Source: an uncultured Clostridia bacterium (GTDB taxonomy: Bacteria > Bacillota > Clostridia > Monoglobales > Monoglobaceae). Taken from it: a stretch of DNA of 8,639 nt. Every line of letters starts with the position of its first letter. The stretch's first letter is position 1. The stretch is from positions 1 to 8,639 of the forward strand of contig CAMCUJ010000042.1 in NCBI GenBank assembly GCA_945878965.1, written 5' to 3'. Positions 1 to 5,108 of this stretch are shown in pieces. The translations under genes and the position numbers were made by a program. The notes beneath the pieces were generated by a model. It worked only from the letters and a program-made list of their open reading frames with translations, was not told where the DNA came from and made no database searches.

Positions 1-47
1 AAATCAAGTGGAACCCGCCGCCTAAGATGCGGGGGACATCTTGATTT
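1..47. repeat. Inverted repeat / stem-loop at left edge
   Basis: Outer arms AAATCAAG (1-8) and CTTGATTT (40-47) are perfectly complementary. Inside them CCCGC (14-18) pairs with GCGGG (29-33) around a 10-nt loop, and the two helices are separated by an internal loop. The outer arm starts at base 1, so the structure may extend past the window. It is more GC-rich than its surroundings. It lies downstream of phoU on the minus strand, so it could help end that transcript, but no clear T-run is visible in the window. It could equally belong to a plus-strand element ending here, such as the 3' structured RNA of an IS200/IS605-type element. I cannot decide between these. Confidence 0.5.
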
Positions 48-59
48 AGTTATAGTGCA

Positions 60-90
60 TTTTCATCAGGAAAGGTATTCCTGCTGAAAA
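60..90. repeat. 13-bp hairpin downstream of phoU
   Basis: The arms at 60-72 and 78-90 match at 12 of 13 positions around a 5-nt loop (AGGTA). On either strand the 5' arm begins with TTTT and the 3' arm ends with AAAA, so it is not a textbook intrinsic terminator: no T-run follows the 3' arm in either direction. It may still stabilise or end the phoU transcript, since the phoU stop is about 35 nt away. It could also be a subterminal hairpin of a transposon end. The structure is clear; the role is inference. Confidence 0.5.
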
Positions 91-123
91 ATTAAGCGGT
101 ATTATCTTAATTATTATTAATGA

Positions 124-759
124 TTATTGGTGATCTCCGGTTATAGAGAATATAATCCAGTTTGAAATATTTGTAGCATGGTCGCCTATTCGTTCAAGAT
201 ACTTTGCTATCATAAGCAAATCAATATAATATTCTCCGTCCGATCCGTTTGAAATAAGATTAATCAAATCCTTCTTTACCTTATCGAATAATTCGTCAAC
301 AATGTCATCATCCTTTAAAACCTTCTTTGCAAGCTGTAAATCCTTATTAACAAAAGCGTCAATACTTTCTGTTACCATTTTTACAGTAGCCTCAGACATT
401 TCCTTTATATCCGCTAAGGTATCTCTGTCATAACCGTCTATTGTCTTTGTAATTTCCGAAATATCAGCCGCCTGATCACCTATTCTTTCCATATCACATA
501 TCATTTTAAGAGCTGATGATACAACTCTTAAATCTGTTGCCACGGGCTGCTGGTGAAGAATGAGCTTAAGGCACAGATTTTCAATTTCACGCTCCATACG
601 ATCAATCTGAATCTCCGTCTGAATAGCCTGCTCTGCAACCTCAATGTCATTTTCAAGAAGAGCCTTCATTGCAAGAGCAATTGCCTCCTCACAAAGCGCA
701 CCCATTTTAATAAGTCCCAAATTAAGCGACTCAAGCTGCTGTCCGAATCTGTTTCTCAT
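124..759 (-). CDS. phoU: PhoU, phosphate transport/signalling regulator
   Basis: This 211-residue protein has the usual PhoU size and consists of two repeated three-helix PhoU domains. Each repeat carries the family's metal-binding signature: ERIGDQAAD at residues 91-99 and ERIGDHATN at 189-197. PhoU is a cytoplasmic peripheral protein. In other bacteria it links the state of the Pst transporter to the PhoR-type kinase and restrains phosphate uptake. I chose the ATG at 759, which begins MRNRFGQQLE. An in-frame ATG exists further upstream, but the 64 residues it would add are only pstB sequence read in another frame and resemble no PhoU. A GGAAGG ribosome binding site sits about 10 nt ahead. 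The pstB stop codon ends one base before this start, so the two genes are almost certainly translationally coupled as the distal end of the pst operon. No PhoP/PhoR pair is visible in the window. Confidence 0.95.
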   Translation of the reverse strand: MRNRFGQQLESLNLGLIKMGALCEEAIALAMKALLENDIEVAEQAIQTEIQIDRMEREIENLCLKLILHQQPVATDLRVVSSALKMICDMERIGDQAADISEITKTIDGYDRDTLADIKEMSEATVKMVTESIDAFVNKDLQLAKKVLKDDDIVDELFDKVKKDLINLISNGSDGEYYIDLLMIAKYLERIGDHATNISNWIIFSITGDHQ

Positions 760-760
760 A

Positions 761-1516
761 TTAACCAAACCTTCCTGTAATATAATCTTCTGTTCTCTTA
801 TCCTTAGGTTTTGAAAACAATTCATCAGTTTTTTCATACTCAACAACCTCGCCGAGCAAAAAGAATGCTGTTTTGTCGGAAATACGGGCAGCCTGCTGCA
901 TATTATGCGTGACCATAATAATAGTATACTCGTTTTTAAGCTCAATTGCAAGGTCTTCTATCTTTGAAGTTGAAATAGGGTCAAGTGCCGATGTCGGTTC
1001 ATCCATCAAAAGCACCTCCGGCTGAACCGCAATCGCTCTTGCGATGCAAAGTCGCTGCTGCTGTCCGCCCGAAAGACCGAGAGCCGATTTTTTCAGTCTG
1101 TCCTTAACCTCGTCCCAAAGTGCCGCGTCCTTCAAAGATTTTTCAACTATCTTATCAAGCTTAACCTTTGAATGTATTCCGTGCGTTTTAGGTCCGTATG
1201 CAATATTATCATATATGCTCATAGGAAACGGATTAGGCTTCTGAAAAACCATTCCCACTCTTTTCCTTAAAAGATTAACATCAATGTCACGGTAAATATC
1301 CACTCCGTCAAGCTCAGCCTTTCCCGTAATCCTGCATCCTTCAACCAAATCGTTCATTCGGTTTAAGGATTTTAAAAGTGTGGATTTTCCACAGCCCGAA
1401 GGACCTATAAATGCCGTTATTTCCTTTTCGGGAATTTGAAGATTTATATTCTTAAGTGCCTTGAAATTTCCATAATATAATTCAAGATTATTTATATTAA
1501 ATTTTGTCATAGCCAT
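761..1516 (-). CDS. pstB: PstB, phosphate ABC transporter ATPase
   Basis: This 251-residue cytoplasmic ATPase drives phosphate import through PstC/PstA. All ABC motifs are intact: Walker [10 protein letters not shown] (38-46), Q-loop Gln92, signature LSGGQQQR (148-155), Walker B VLLMDE with the catalytic Glu173, and H-loop His204. The LNRMNDL stretch just after Walker A (51-57) and the TSALDP D-loop (175-180) are typical of PstB within the ABC importer family. Length is normal. The start at 1516 follows the pstA stop after a single base. An AGAGG ribosome binding site lies only 4 nt from this ATG and 10 nt from a second ATG two codons further in (1510), so MTKFN could be the real start. Product and operon position are not in doubt. 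Confidence 0.97.
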   Translation of the reverse strand: MAMTKFNINNLELYYGNFKALKNINLQIPEKEITAFIGPSGCGKSTLLKSLNRMNDLVEGCRITGKAELDGVDIYRDIDVNLLRKRVGMVFQKPNPFPMSIYDNIAYGPKTHGIHSKVKLDKIVEKSLKDAALWDEVKDRLKKSALGLSGGQQQRLCIARAIAVQPEVLLMDEPTSALDPISTSKIEDLAIELKNEYTIIMVTHNMQQAARISDKTAFFLLGEVVEYEKTDELFSKPKDKRTEDYITGRFG

Positions 1517-1517
1517 A

Positions 1518-2477
1518 TTACCTCTTTGTTAATTTTTTCGCCACAAGCGAAGAAATAATGTTTATCAATATTACAACCACCAAAAGAACAACAGCCGTTG
1601 CATGTGCCTGATTGGTATATAGCCCCTCGCTTAACAGTGCATACATATGAACAGACAGCGTTCTTGCCGAAGAAAACAGCGGTGCTGCAATATTTGAAAG
1701 TAAGCTTCCTGTTGTTCCGAATTTAGGAACAGCAGCAACGGTTCCTGCCGTAAATATAAGAGCCGCACTTTCACCTACAATTCTTCCTATCGCAAGTATA
1801 ACTCCGGCTAAAATTCCGGGTACGGCTGACGGAAGTACTATTTTGAATACTGTTCTAAGCTTTCCGGCACCAAGCCCGAAGCTTCCCTCTCTGAATGAAT
1901 CCGGCACTGCAATAAGTGCCTCCTCCGTAGTTCTTATAATAAGCGGAAGTATCATTATCGCAAGAGTTATTGCACCCGAAATCAGTGAAAAATTCCAGCC
2001 AAGTGCCACAACAAAAAGTATGTAACCAAACAATCCGTATACAATTGATGGAATTCCCGAAAGCGTTTCTGCTGTAATTCTTATAACAGAAACCAATTTA
2101 TTTCCTCTCTTTGCGTATTCAACAAGATATATCGCTGAAAATATTCCGAGCGGAACCGCAAAAAGAAGTGAAAGCGCAGTCATTATTACAGTGTTGATAA
2201 TCGCCGGCATCATTGAAACATTCACGCTGTTATATTCCCATTCAAAAAGCTCCGGCTTAATATTAGGTATTCCCTTTATAAGAATATACCCTATCATAAA
2301 AACTACCGTAACAATAGTAATCAAAGCCGCAAGAATTACAAGACCGAAAAGAACTGCAGACAGCGGACTTCTTTTATATTCCTTAAATCTGTCAAGCATA
2401 GTATATTTGTTTATCTGCTTCGCTTCGATTTGTCTGGCAAAATTGATGTCTGCCGTTTGATTTGATACCTTTTCCAT
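1518..2477 (-). CDS. pstA: PstA, phosphate ABC transporter permease
   Basis: This 319-residue inner-membrane permease pairs with PstC to form the phosphate channel. A cytoplasmic N-terminal stretch of about 38 residues is followed by roughly six hydrophobic segments, the first near 41-67 and the last near 293-313. The binding-protein-dependent permease EAA loop that docks onto PstB covers about 185-215 ([20 protein letters not shown]). It is followed by the [14 protein letters not shown] segment characteristic of PstA/PstC proteins. The ribosome binding site AGGAGG lies inside the end of pstC. The start codon overlaps the pstC stop by one base (TAATG), indicating coupled translation. PstA and PstC are related in sequence; the position next to pstB and the better match to PstA proteins support this assignment. 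Confidence 0.95.
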   Translation of the reverse strand: MEKVSNQTADINFARQIEAKQINKYTMLDRFKEYKRSPLSAVLFGLVILAALITIVTVVFMIGYILIKGIPNIKPELFEWEYNSVNVSMMPAIINTVIMTALSLLFAVPLGIFSAIYLVEYAKRGNKLVSVIRITAETLSGIPSIVYGLFGYILFVVALGWNFSLISGAITLAIMILPLIIRTTEEALIAVPDSFREGSFGLGAGKLRTVFKIVLPSAVPGILAGVILAIGRIVGESAALIFTAGTVAAVPKFGTTGSLLSNIAAPLFSSARTLSVHMYALLSEGLYTNQAHATAVVLLVVVILINIISSLVAKKLTKR

Positions 2478-3325
2478 TATGCTTCCCTCCTCTTAAGAGC
2501 CGAGAATGATAAATTTATAATCATAATAAATACAAACAAGACAACAGCCGTTGCAATAAGCGCTCCCTTATGAAGGTCTGCCGCATATCCCATTTCAAGA
2601 ACAATGTTTGCTGTAAGCGTTCTGACGCCTGACAAAATCGAATTAGGCATAACAGCCTGATTTCCGGCAACCATAACAACAGCCATAGTTTCGCCTATTG
2701 CTCTGCCTATTCCAAGTATAACTCCGGCAAATATTCCCGACTTTGCCGCAGGGAGCGAGGCAAAAAATACACTTCTTTCATGAGTTGCACCAAGCGCCAG
2801 CGAACCCTCATAATAACTCGGAGGAACTGCTCTTAAAGCCGATTCCGTAACTCCTACAATTGTCGGAAGTATCATTATTGCAAGTAAAATTGACGCCGTA
2901 AGTATCCCCTTTCCGCTGCCGCCAAAGATATCCTGCATAACCGGTACTATAACCATTAACCCGAAAAATCCGTAAACAATTGATGGAATTCCGGCAAGAA
3001 GCTCTATTGCCGGCTTTAAAAGGCTGTAAATCGGTTTAGGACAAAAATGTGTCATAAACACCGCCGCAAGTATTCCAAGCGGAACTCCTATGATAATAGC
3101 TCCGGCTGTAACATAGATGCTTCCTAAAATCATCGGAAGTATTCCGTAAAGCCCCTCAAGAGGTTTCCATCTCATTCCCGCTATAAACTTTATCGGTCCG
3201 ATTTCCAGCATTGCCGGAAAGCCGTTTGCAAACAGAAAGTAGCATATCAAAGCTACCGCAATTATGGACAGACAGGCTGAGATGAAAAACACATATTTCA
3301 TTAATATTTCTTTAACCTTATTCAT
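2477..3325 (-). CDS. pstC: PstC, phosphate ABC transporter permease
   Basis: This 282-residue inner-membrane permease is the partner of PstA. The first membrane segment spans about residues 10-33, and the ABC-permease core runs from about 65 to 275. The EAA loop is at about 161-190 (ESALRAVPPSYYEGSLALGA) and is followed by ILGIGRAIGETMAV, a conserved PstC stretch. The chosen ATG at 3325 gives MNKVKEILMKYVFF. A strong GGAGGT site (3342-3337) lies 11 nt upstream, slightly farther than usual. A competing ATG at 3332 lies closer to it but reads only four codons before a stop. A hairpin sits directly before this ribosome binding site. The gene is preceded by a 133-nt gap after pstS, so its expression may be set below that of the binding protein. 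Confidence 0.95.
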   Translation of the reverse strand: MNKVKEILMKYVFFISACLSIIAVALICYFLFANGFPAMLEIGPIKFIAGMRWKPLEGLYGILPMILGSIYVTAGAIIIGVPLGILAAVFMTHFCPKPIYSLLKPAIELLAGIPSIVYGFFGLMVIVPVMQDIFGGSGKGILTASILLAIMILPTIVGVTESALRAVPPSYYEGSLALGATHERSVFFASLPAAKSGIFAGVILGIGRAIGETMAVVMVAGNQAVMPNSILSGVRTLTANIVLEMGYAADLHKGALIATAVVLFVFIMIINLSFSALKRREA

Positions 3326-3342
3326 AATTCATACTGACCTCC
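3319..3342 (-). promoter_or_regulatory. pstC ribosome binding site and start region
   Basis: GGAGGT occupies 3342-3337. Four bases later an ATG (3332-3330) opens a four-codon frame, MNYE, which stops at 3320-3318. The pstC ATG (3325-3323) lies inside that mini-frame, 11 nt from the ribosome binding site. Ribosomes could start directly at pstC or, less likely, translate the mini-frame and restart. The protein sequence favours pstC at 3325. Confidence 0.5.
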
Positions 3343-3371
3343 AAGGTTTTTAATAATAACTTCAAAACCTT
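3343..3371 (-). promoter_or_regulatory. Hairpin abutting the pstC ribosome binding site
   Basis: On the minus strand AAGGTTTT (3371-3364) and AAAACCTT (3350-3343) form a perfect 8-bp stem around a 13-nt AT-rich loop. The stem ends at the base next to the pstC GGAGGT. If formed in the mRNA, it could stack on or partly limit access to the ribosome binding site, or protect the downstream message after cleavage. The pairing is directly seen; the role is inferred. Confidence 0.45.
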
Positions 3372-3402
3372 ATTTATTAATATTAAATCCATACGGGCTG
3401 CC

Positions 3403-3436
3403 GGCTGTCTGCGGTAAAGGCTAAAGGCAAACAGCC
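3403..3436 (-). promoter_or_regulatory. Intercistronic hairpin between pstS and pstC
   Basis: On the minus strand GGCTGTTTGC (3436-3427) pairs with GCAGACAGCC (3412-3403), giving 10 bp including one U-G wobble around a 14-nt loop. It begins about 22 nt after the pstS stop. It is followed by GGCAGCC rather than a T-run, so it is not a classic terminator. Such stems after binding-protein genes commonly protect the 5' message from 3' decay or partly attenuate transcription. That would give more PstS than membrane subunits, which suits the stoichiometry, but this role is inferred. Confidence 0.55.
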
Positions 3437-3458
3437 AACACCTGTAGTTATATATTTT

Positions 3459-4310
3459 TTAATTCTGAGAAACACTTGCCCAGTCAGTTATTTCACCAAC
3501 ATATATTCCTTTGATGTTTTCTGCTGAAAGGTTGTCTACAGTATTTTCTTTATTTACAACAACTGCAATTCCGTCCATTGCAATAACAGTCGGTGTAAGT
3601 CCTGCTGATTTTTCGCTGTCCTTAAGCTCACGGGAAGCCATTCCTATATCACATACACCCTCGATTGCACTTGTAATTCCGGCACTTGAGCCTGACTGCT
3701 GAATTTCAATGCTTACTCCCGGGTTAAGCTCTCTGTATTTATCTGCAATAACATCCATAACAGGAGCAACAGATGTAGAGCCTGCAATTGTAATTGTTCC
3801 GCTTAGTGAAGCAGATACGTAGCTTTCCGCATTATCGTCTACTGCTATGTAACCCTCATCAACAACTATGTCCTGACCTTCTTTACTCATAATAAACTTA
3901 ACAAAATCCTGAGCAAGAGGGCTTAATTCAGCTTTTGTTGCAATATTAAACGGTCTTGCAACCTTATACTTGCCGCTTTTTATATTAGCAACTGTAGCTT
4001 CGATTCCATCTACCTTCAAAGCCTTAACAGTATCGTTAAGTGAACCGAGTGAAACATAACCTATAGCGTTTGTATCTCCTGCAACTGTCTGAATTACAAC
4101 CGATGTAGAGTTTGAAATTTCCGCACTGTCTGTAGTATTGTCAACATCATCTTTCGCAATTCCAAGAAGCTCGGTAAATGCTCCTCTTGTTCCCGAACCC
4201 TCTTCTCGTGATACAACCGTAATCTGTTTTCCGCCTGCTGCGCAGCTTGCAAGTGACAACATAAGCATTACTGCCGCAACTATTCCTGATACTAATTTCT
4301 TCATCTTCAT
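3459..4310 (-). CDS. pstS: PstS, phosphate-binding lipoprotein (domain order permuted)
   Basis: This 283-residue extracytoplasmic phosphate receptor has a lipoprotein signal: basic MKMKK, a hydrophobic core, and lipobox LASC with the lipidated Cys23. All the PstS hallmarks are present but in an unusual order. After the signal comes ITVVSREEGSGTR (30-42), followed by GYVSLGSLNDTVKAL (84-98) and EGQDIVVDEGYIAV (144-157). In classical PstS these lie in the C-terminal half. A short linker leads to ITIAGSTSVAPVM (173-185), QSGSSAG (205-211), DIGMASRELKDSE (221-233) and DGIAVVVNKENTV (246-258), which normally form the N-terminal half. The chain ends at ITDWASV, just where the usual protein would continue into the SRE-GSGTR part. 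Total length is that of one normal binding protein, so this looks like circular permutation rather than truncation or fusion. Phosphate-contacting loops (GSTS, SGSSAG, DIG, GSGT) are all kept. The start at 4310 has AGGAG 9 nt upstream; residue 3 is a second possible start. It is the first gene of the operon. Confidence 0.93.
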   Translation of the reverse strand: MKMKKLVSGIVAAVMLMLSLASCAAGGKQITVVSREEGSGTRGAFTELLGIAKDDVDNTTDSAEISNSTSVVIQTVAGDTNAIGYVSLGSLNDTVKALKVDGIEATVANIKSGKYKVARPFNIATKAELSPLAQDFVKFIMSKEGQDIVVDEGYIAVDDNAESYVSASLSGTITIAGSTSVAPVMDVIADKYRELNPGVSIEIQQSGSSAGITSAIEGVCDIGMASRELKDSEKSAGLTPTVIAMDGIAVVVNKENTVDNLSAENIKGIYVGEITDWASVSQN

Positions 4311-4423
4311 TTTAGATTTCTCCTATCTCTGTTTTATTTGCATTTCTAATGCTTTTTCATTATATTAAATAAATGTAAATTCTGAAATCCTTCTTTCGTT
4401 AAATCTATGTAAAATGCCTACTG

Positions 4424-4446
4424 CCGCTTTGCTGCATCAGCAGCGG
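4424..4446 (-). promoter_or_regulatory. Stem-loop in the pstS leader
   Basis: On the plus strand CCGC (4424-4427) pairs with GCGG (4443-4446), and GCTG (4431-4434) with CAGC (4438-4441), around a three-base loop. A TTT/A internal bulge separates the two short helices. The element is GC-rich within an AT-rich leader and lies about 20 nt after the inferred pstS transcription start. No T-run follows on the minus strand, so it is not an obvious terminator. It may affect mRNA stability. I recognise no known riboswitch. Confidence 0.4.
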
Positions 4447-4469
4447 AAAAACCTTGAGATTATGACTCA

Positions 4470-4498
4470 AATATAAAATGCCCGCCGTCTTTTCTGAA
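4470..4498 (-). promoter_or_regulatory. Inferred pstS promoter
   Basis: Reading towards pstS, TTCAGA (4498-4493) stands as a weak -35, followed by a 17-nt spacer and TATATT (4475-4470), five of six matches to the -10 consensus. Transcription would start near 4463, leaving a leader of about 150 nt. A poor -35 with a good -10 fits a promoter that needs an activator. CATAAT at 4464-4459 is an alternative -10, but its -35 position is GC-rich and a poor match. Confidence 0.5.
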
Positions 4499-4509
4499 CT
4501 TTTTGTGAA
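4493..4509 (-). promoter_or_regulatory. Pho-box-like direct repeat (PhoP/PhoB site)
   Basis: On the minus strand TTCACA (4509-4504) and TTCAGA (4498-4493) form a direct repeat with an 11-bp period. Bacillus PhoP binds direct repeats of TT(A/C)A(C/T)A-like hexamers at about this period. The first copy fits that pattern exactly and the second at five of six positions. The downstream copy coincides with the -35 of the inferred pstS promoter and the other is one helical turn upstream, as expected for a response-regulator-activated phosphate-starvation promoter. Only two copies are clear. Confidence 0.5.
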
Positions 4510-4524
4510 CTTTATCTTTTTCTC

Positions 4525-4553
4525 TTGACTTTGAATTTCTATTCATATATAAT
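4525..4553 (+). promoter_or_regulatory. Strong promoter for the marR-exporter operon
   Basis: TTGACT (4525-4530), a 17-nt spacer and a perfect TATAAT (4548-4553) give a near-consensus vegetative sigma factor promoter. Transcription would start near 4560, about 70 nt before the regulator's ATG. Such a strong promoter overlapped by a palindrome suggests control mainly by repression. Confidence 0.85.
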
Positions 4554-4574
4554 ATGTAGTATGCTACATATTAT
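4549..4574. promoter_or_regulatory. Palindromic operator, probably for the MarR protein
   Basis: ATAATATGTAG (4549-4559) and CTACATATTAT (4564-4574) are perfect 11-bp inverted arms around TATG. The site covers most of the -10 element and the expected transcription start, where a bound dimer would block RNA polymerase. Size and symmetry suit a MarR winged-helix dimer encoded immediately downstream. A further half-site copy, AATATGTA, occurs at 4583-4590, exactly 32 bp (three helical turns) from the first. Confidence 0.75.
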
Positions 4575-4628
4575 CGAATGCGAATATGTATATGAATTAA
4601 TTTATATTTTGGAGGTGAAACTATTAAA

Positions 4629-5075
4629 ATGCAGGATAGAGATAACATAGGCTTTTATATTAAGTGGCTTAGCGAGAATATGACAAGAAATATGAATAAA
4701 CGACTTAAGGATATTGATTTAACAGACTCCCAGATGAGAGCGCTTATGTATCTGTTAAAACATAAAAACGAAACAGTAATTCAAAAGGATATAGAAAAAT
4801 TCTTAGGTCTTACACATTCAACCGTAATCGGATTATTACAGCGAATGGAGAAAAAGGGGTTAATATATATGGAAACCAACCCAACCGACCATCGCTGCCG
4901 AATCGTTAAGCCTTGCGAAAAGGCATTTAAAATAGGTGATAAGATACTTAAAATTCGTGAACTTCACGAAACCGAAATAACTAAAAACCTAACTCCATCA
5001 CAAGTAGAGGAGCTTAAGAAGCTGCTTAAAACAGTATGCAAATCAGTAGATTTAAGCTTTAATTCAAATAAGTGA
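4629..5075 (+). CDS. MarR-family transcriptional regulator
   Basis: This 148-residue DNA-binding protein has the usual MarR size. An N-terminal helix (about 5-28) for dimerisation is followed by a winged helix. The helix-turn-helix covers about 49-79, with LTHSTVIGLLQRMEKKGLI (61-79) as recognition helix and entry to the wing. The wing carries the family's D-x-R pattern (DHR, 87-89). C-terminal helices (about 95-142) would complete the dimer interface. The start ATG has GGAGGTG 11 nt upstream, slightly far; no better start is visible. The gene lies 33 nt before the first ABC half-transporter on the same strand, downstream of a strong promoter with a palindrome over its -10. It is therefore most likely an autorepressor that also controls the exporter and responds to a small molecule. 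Ligand unknown. Cysteines at 90, 96 and 137 could allow redox sensing, but that is speculative. Confidence 0.88.
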   Translation: MQDRDNIGFYIKWLSENMTRNMNKRLKDIDLTDSQMRALMYLLKHKNETVIQKDIEKFLGLTHSTVIGLLQRMEKKGLIYMETNPTDHRCRIVKPCEKAFKIGDKILKIRELHETEITKNLTPSQVEELKKLLKTVCKSVDLSFNSNK

Positions 5076-5108
5076 TTATATAATATTTTTGGAAAGGAGC
5101 AACAATAA

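Larger units (their letters stand above)
4311..4628. other. Divergent control region, no gene
   Basis: These 318 bases separate two divergent operons and show no credible gene. From left to right they hold the pstS ribosome binding site (4324-4320, minus), a leader of about 150 nt with a hairpin at 4424-4446, the inferred pstS promoter and Pho-box-like repeat (4470-4509), the rightward promoter (4525-4553) with an overlapping palindrome (4549-4574), and a GGAGGTG ribosome binding site (4611-4617). Confidence 0.7.

Noticed and set aside
1..123. A tRNA, rRNA or CRISPR element at the left edge or elsewhere
   Set aside because: No cloverleaf, rRNA-like stretch or regularly spaced direct repeats are visible anywhere in the window.
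553..780. Plus-strand open frame across phoU
   Set aside because: It is antisense to conserved phoU sequence, has no ribosome binding site and no recognisable product. The same applies to the plus-strand frames in pstB, pstA and pstS at 1044-1244, 1843-2025, 2191-2460, 3511-3702 and 4138-4368.
760..951. N-terminal extension of phoU to an upstream ATG at 951
   Set aside because: The 64 extra residues are pstB coding sequence in another frame, resemble no PhoU, and the ATG at 759 has its own ribosome binding site and begins a normal PhoU.
3459..4310. pstS as a truncated or frameshifted pseudogene
   Set aside because: The atypical order of motifs first suggested breakage, but the frame is open, has its own lipoprotein signal and ribosome binding site, and contains both halves once each at normal total length.
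4340..4357. Small stem GCATT/AATGC followed by TTTTT on the plus strand, terminator-like
   Set aside because: The stem is only 5 bp, and no plus-strand gene runs into it: the DNA to its left is pstS on the opposite strand.
4359..4364. Second -10 (TATAAT on the minus strand) closer to pstS
   Set aside because: The hexamer is perfect but no acceptable -35 lies 16-18 nt upstream. In AT-rich DNA such matches are common. It remains a weak alternative start.
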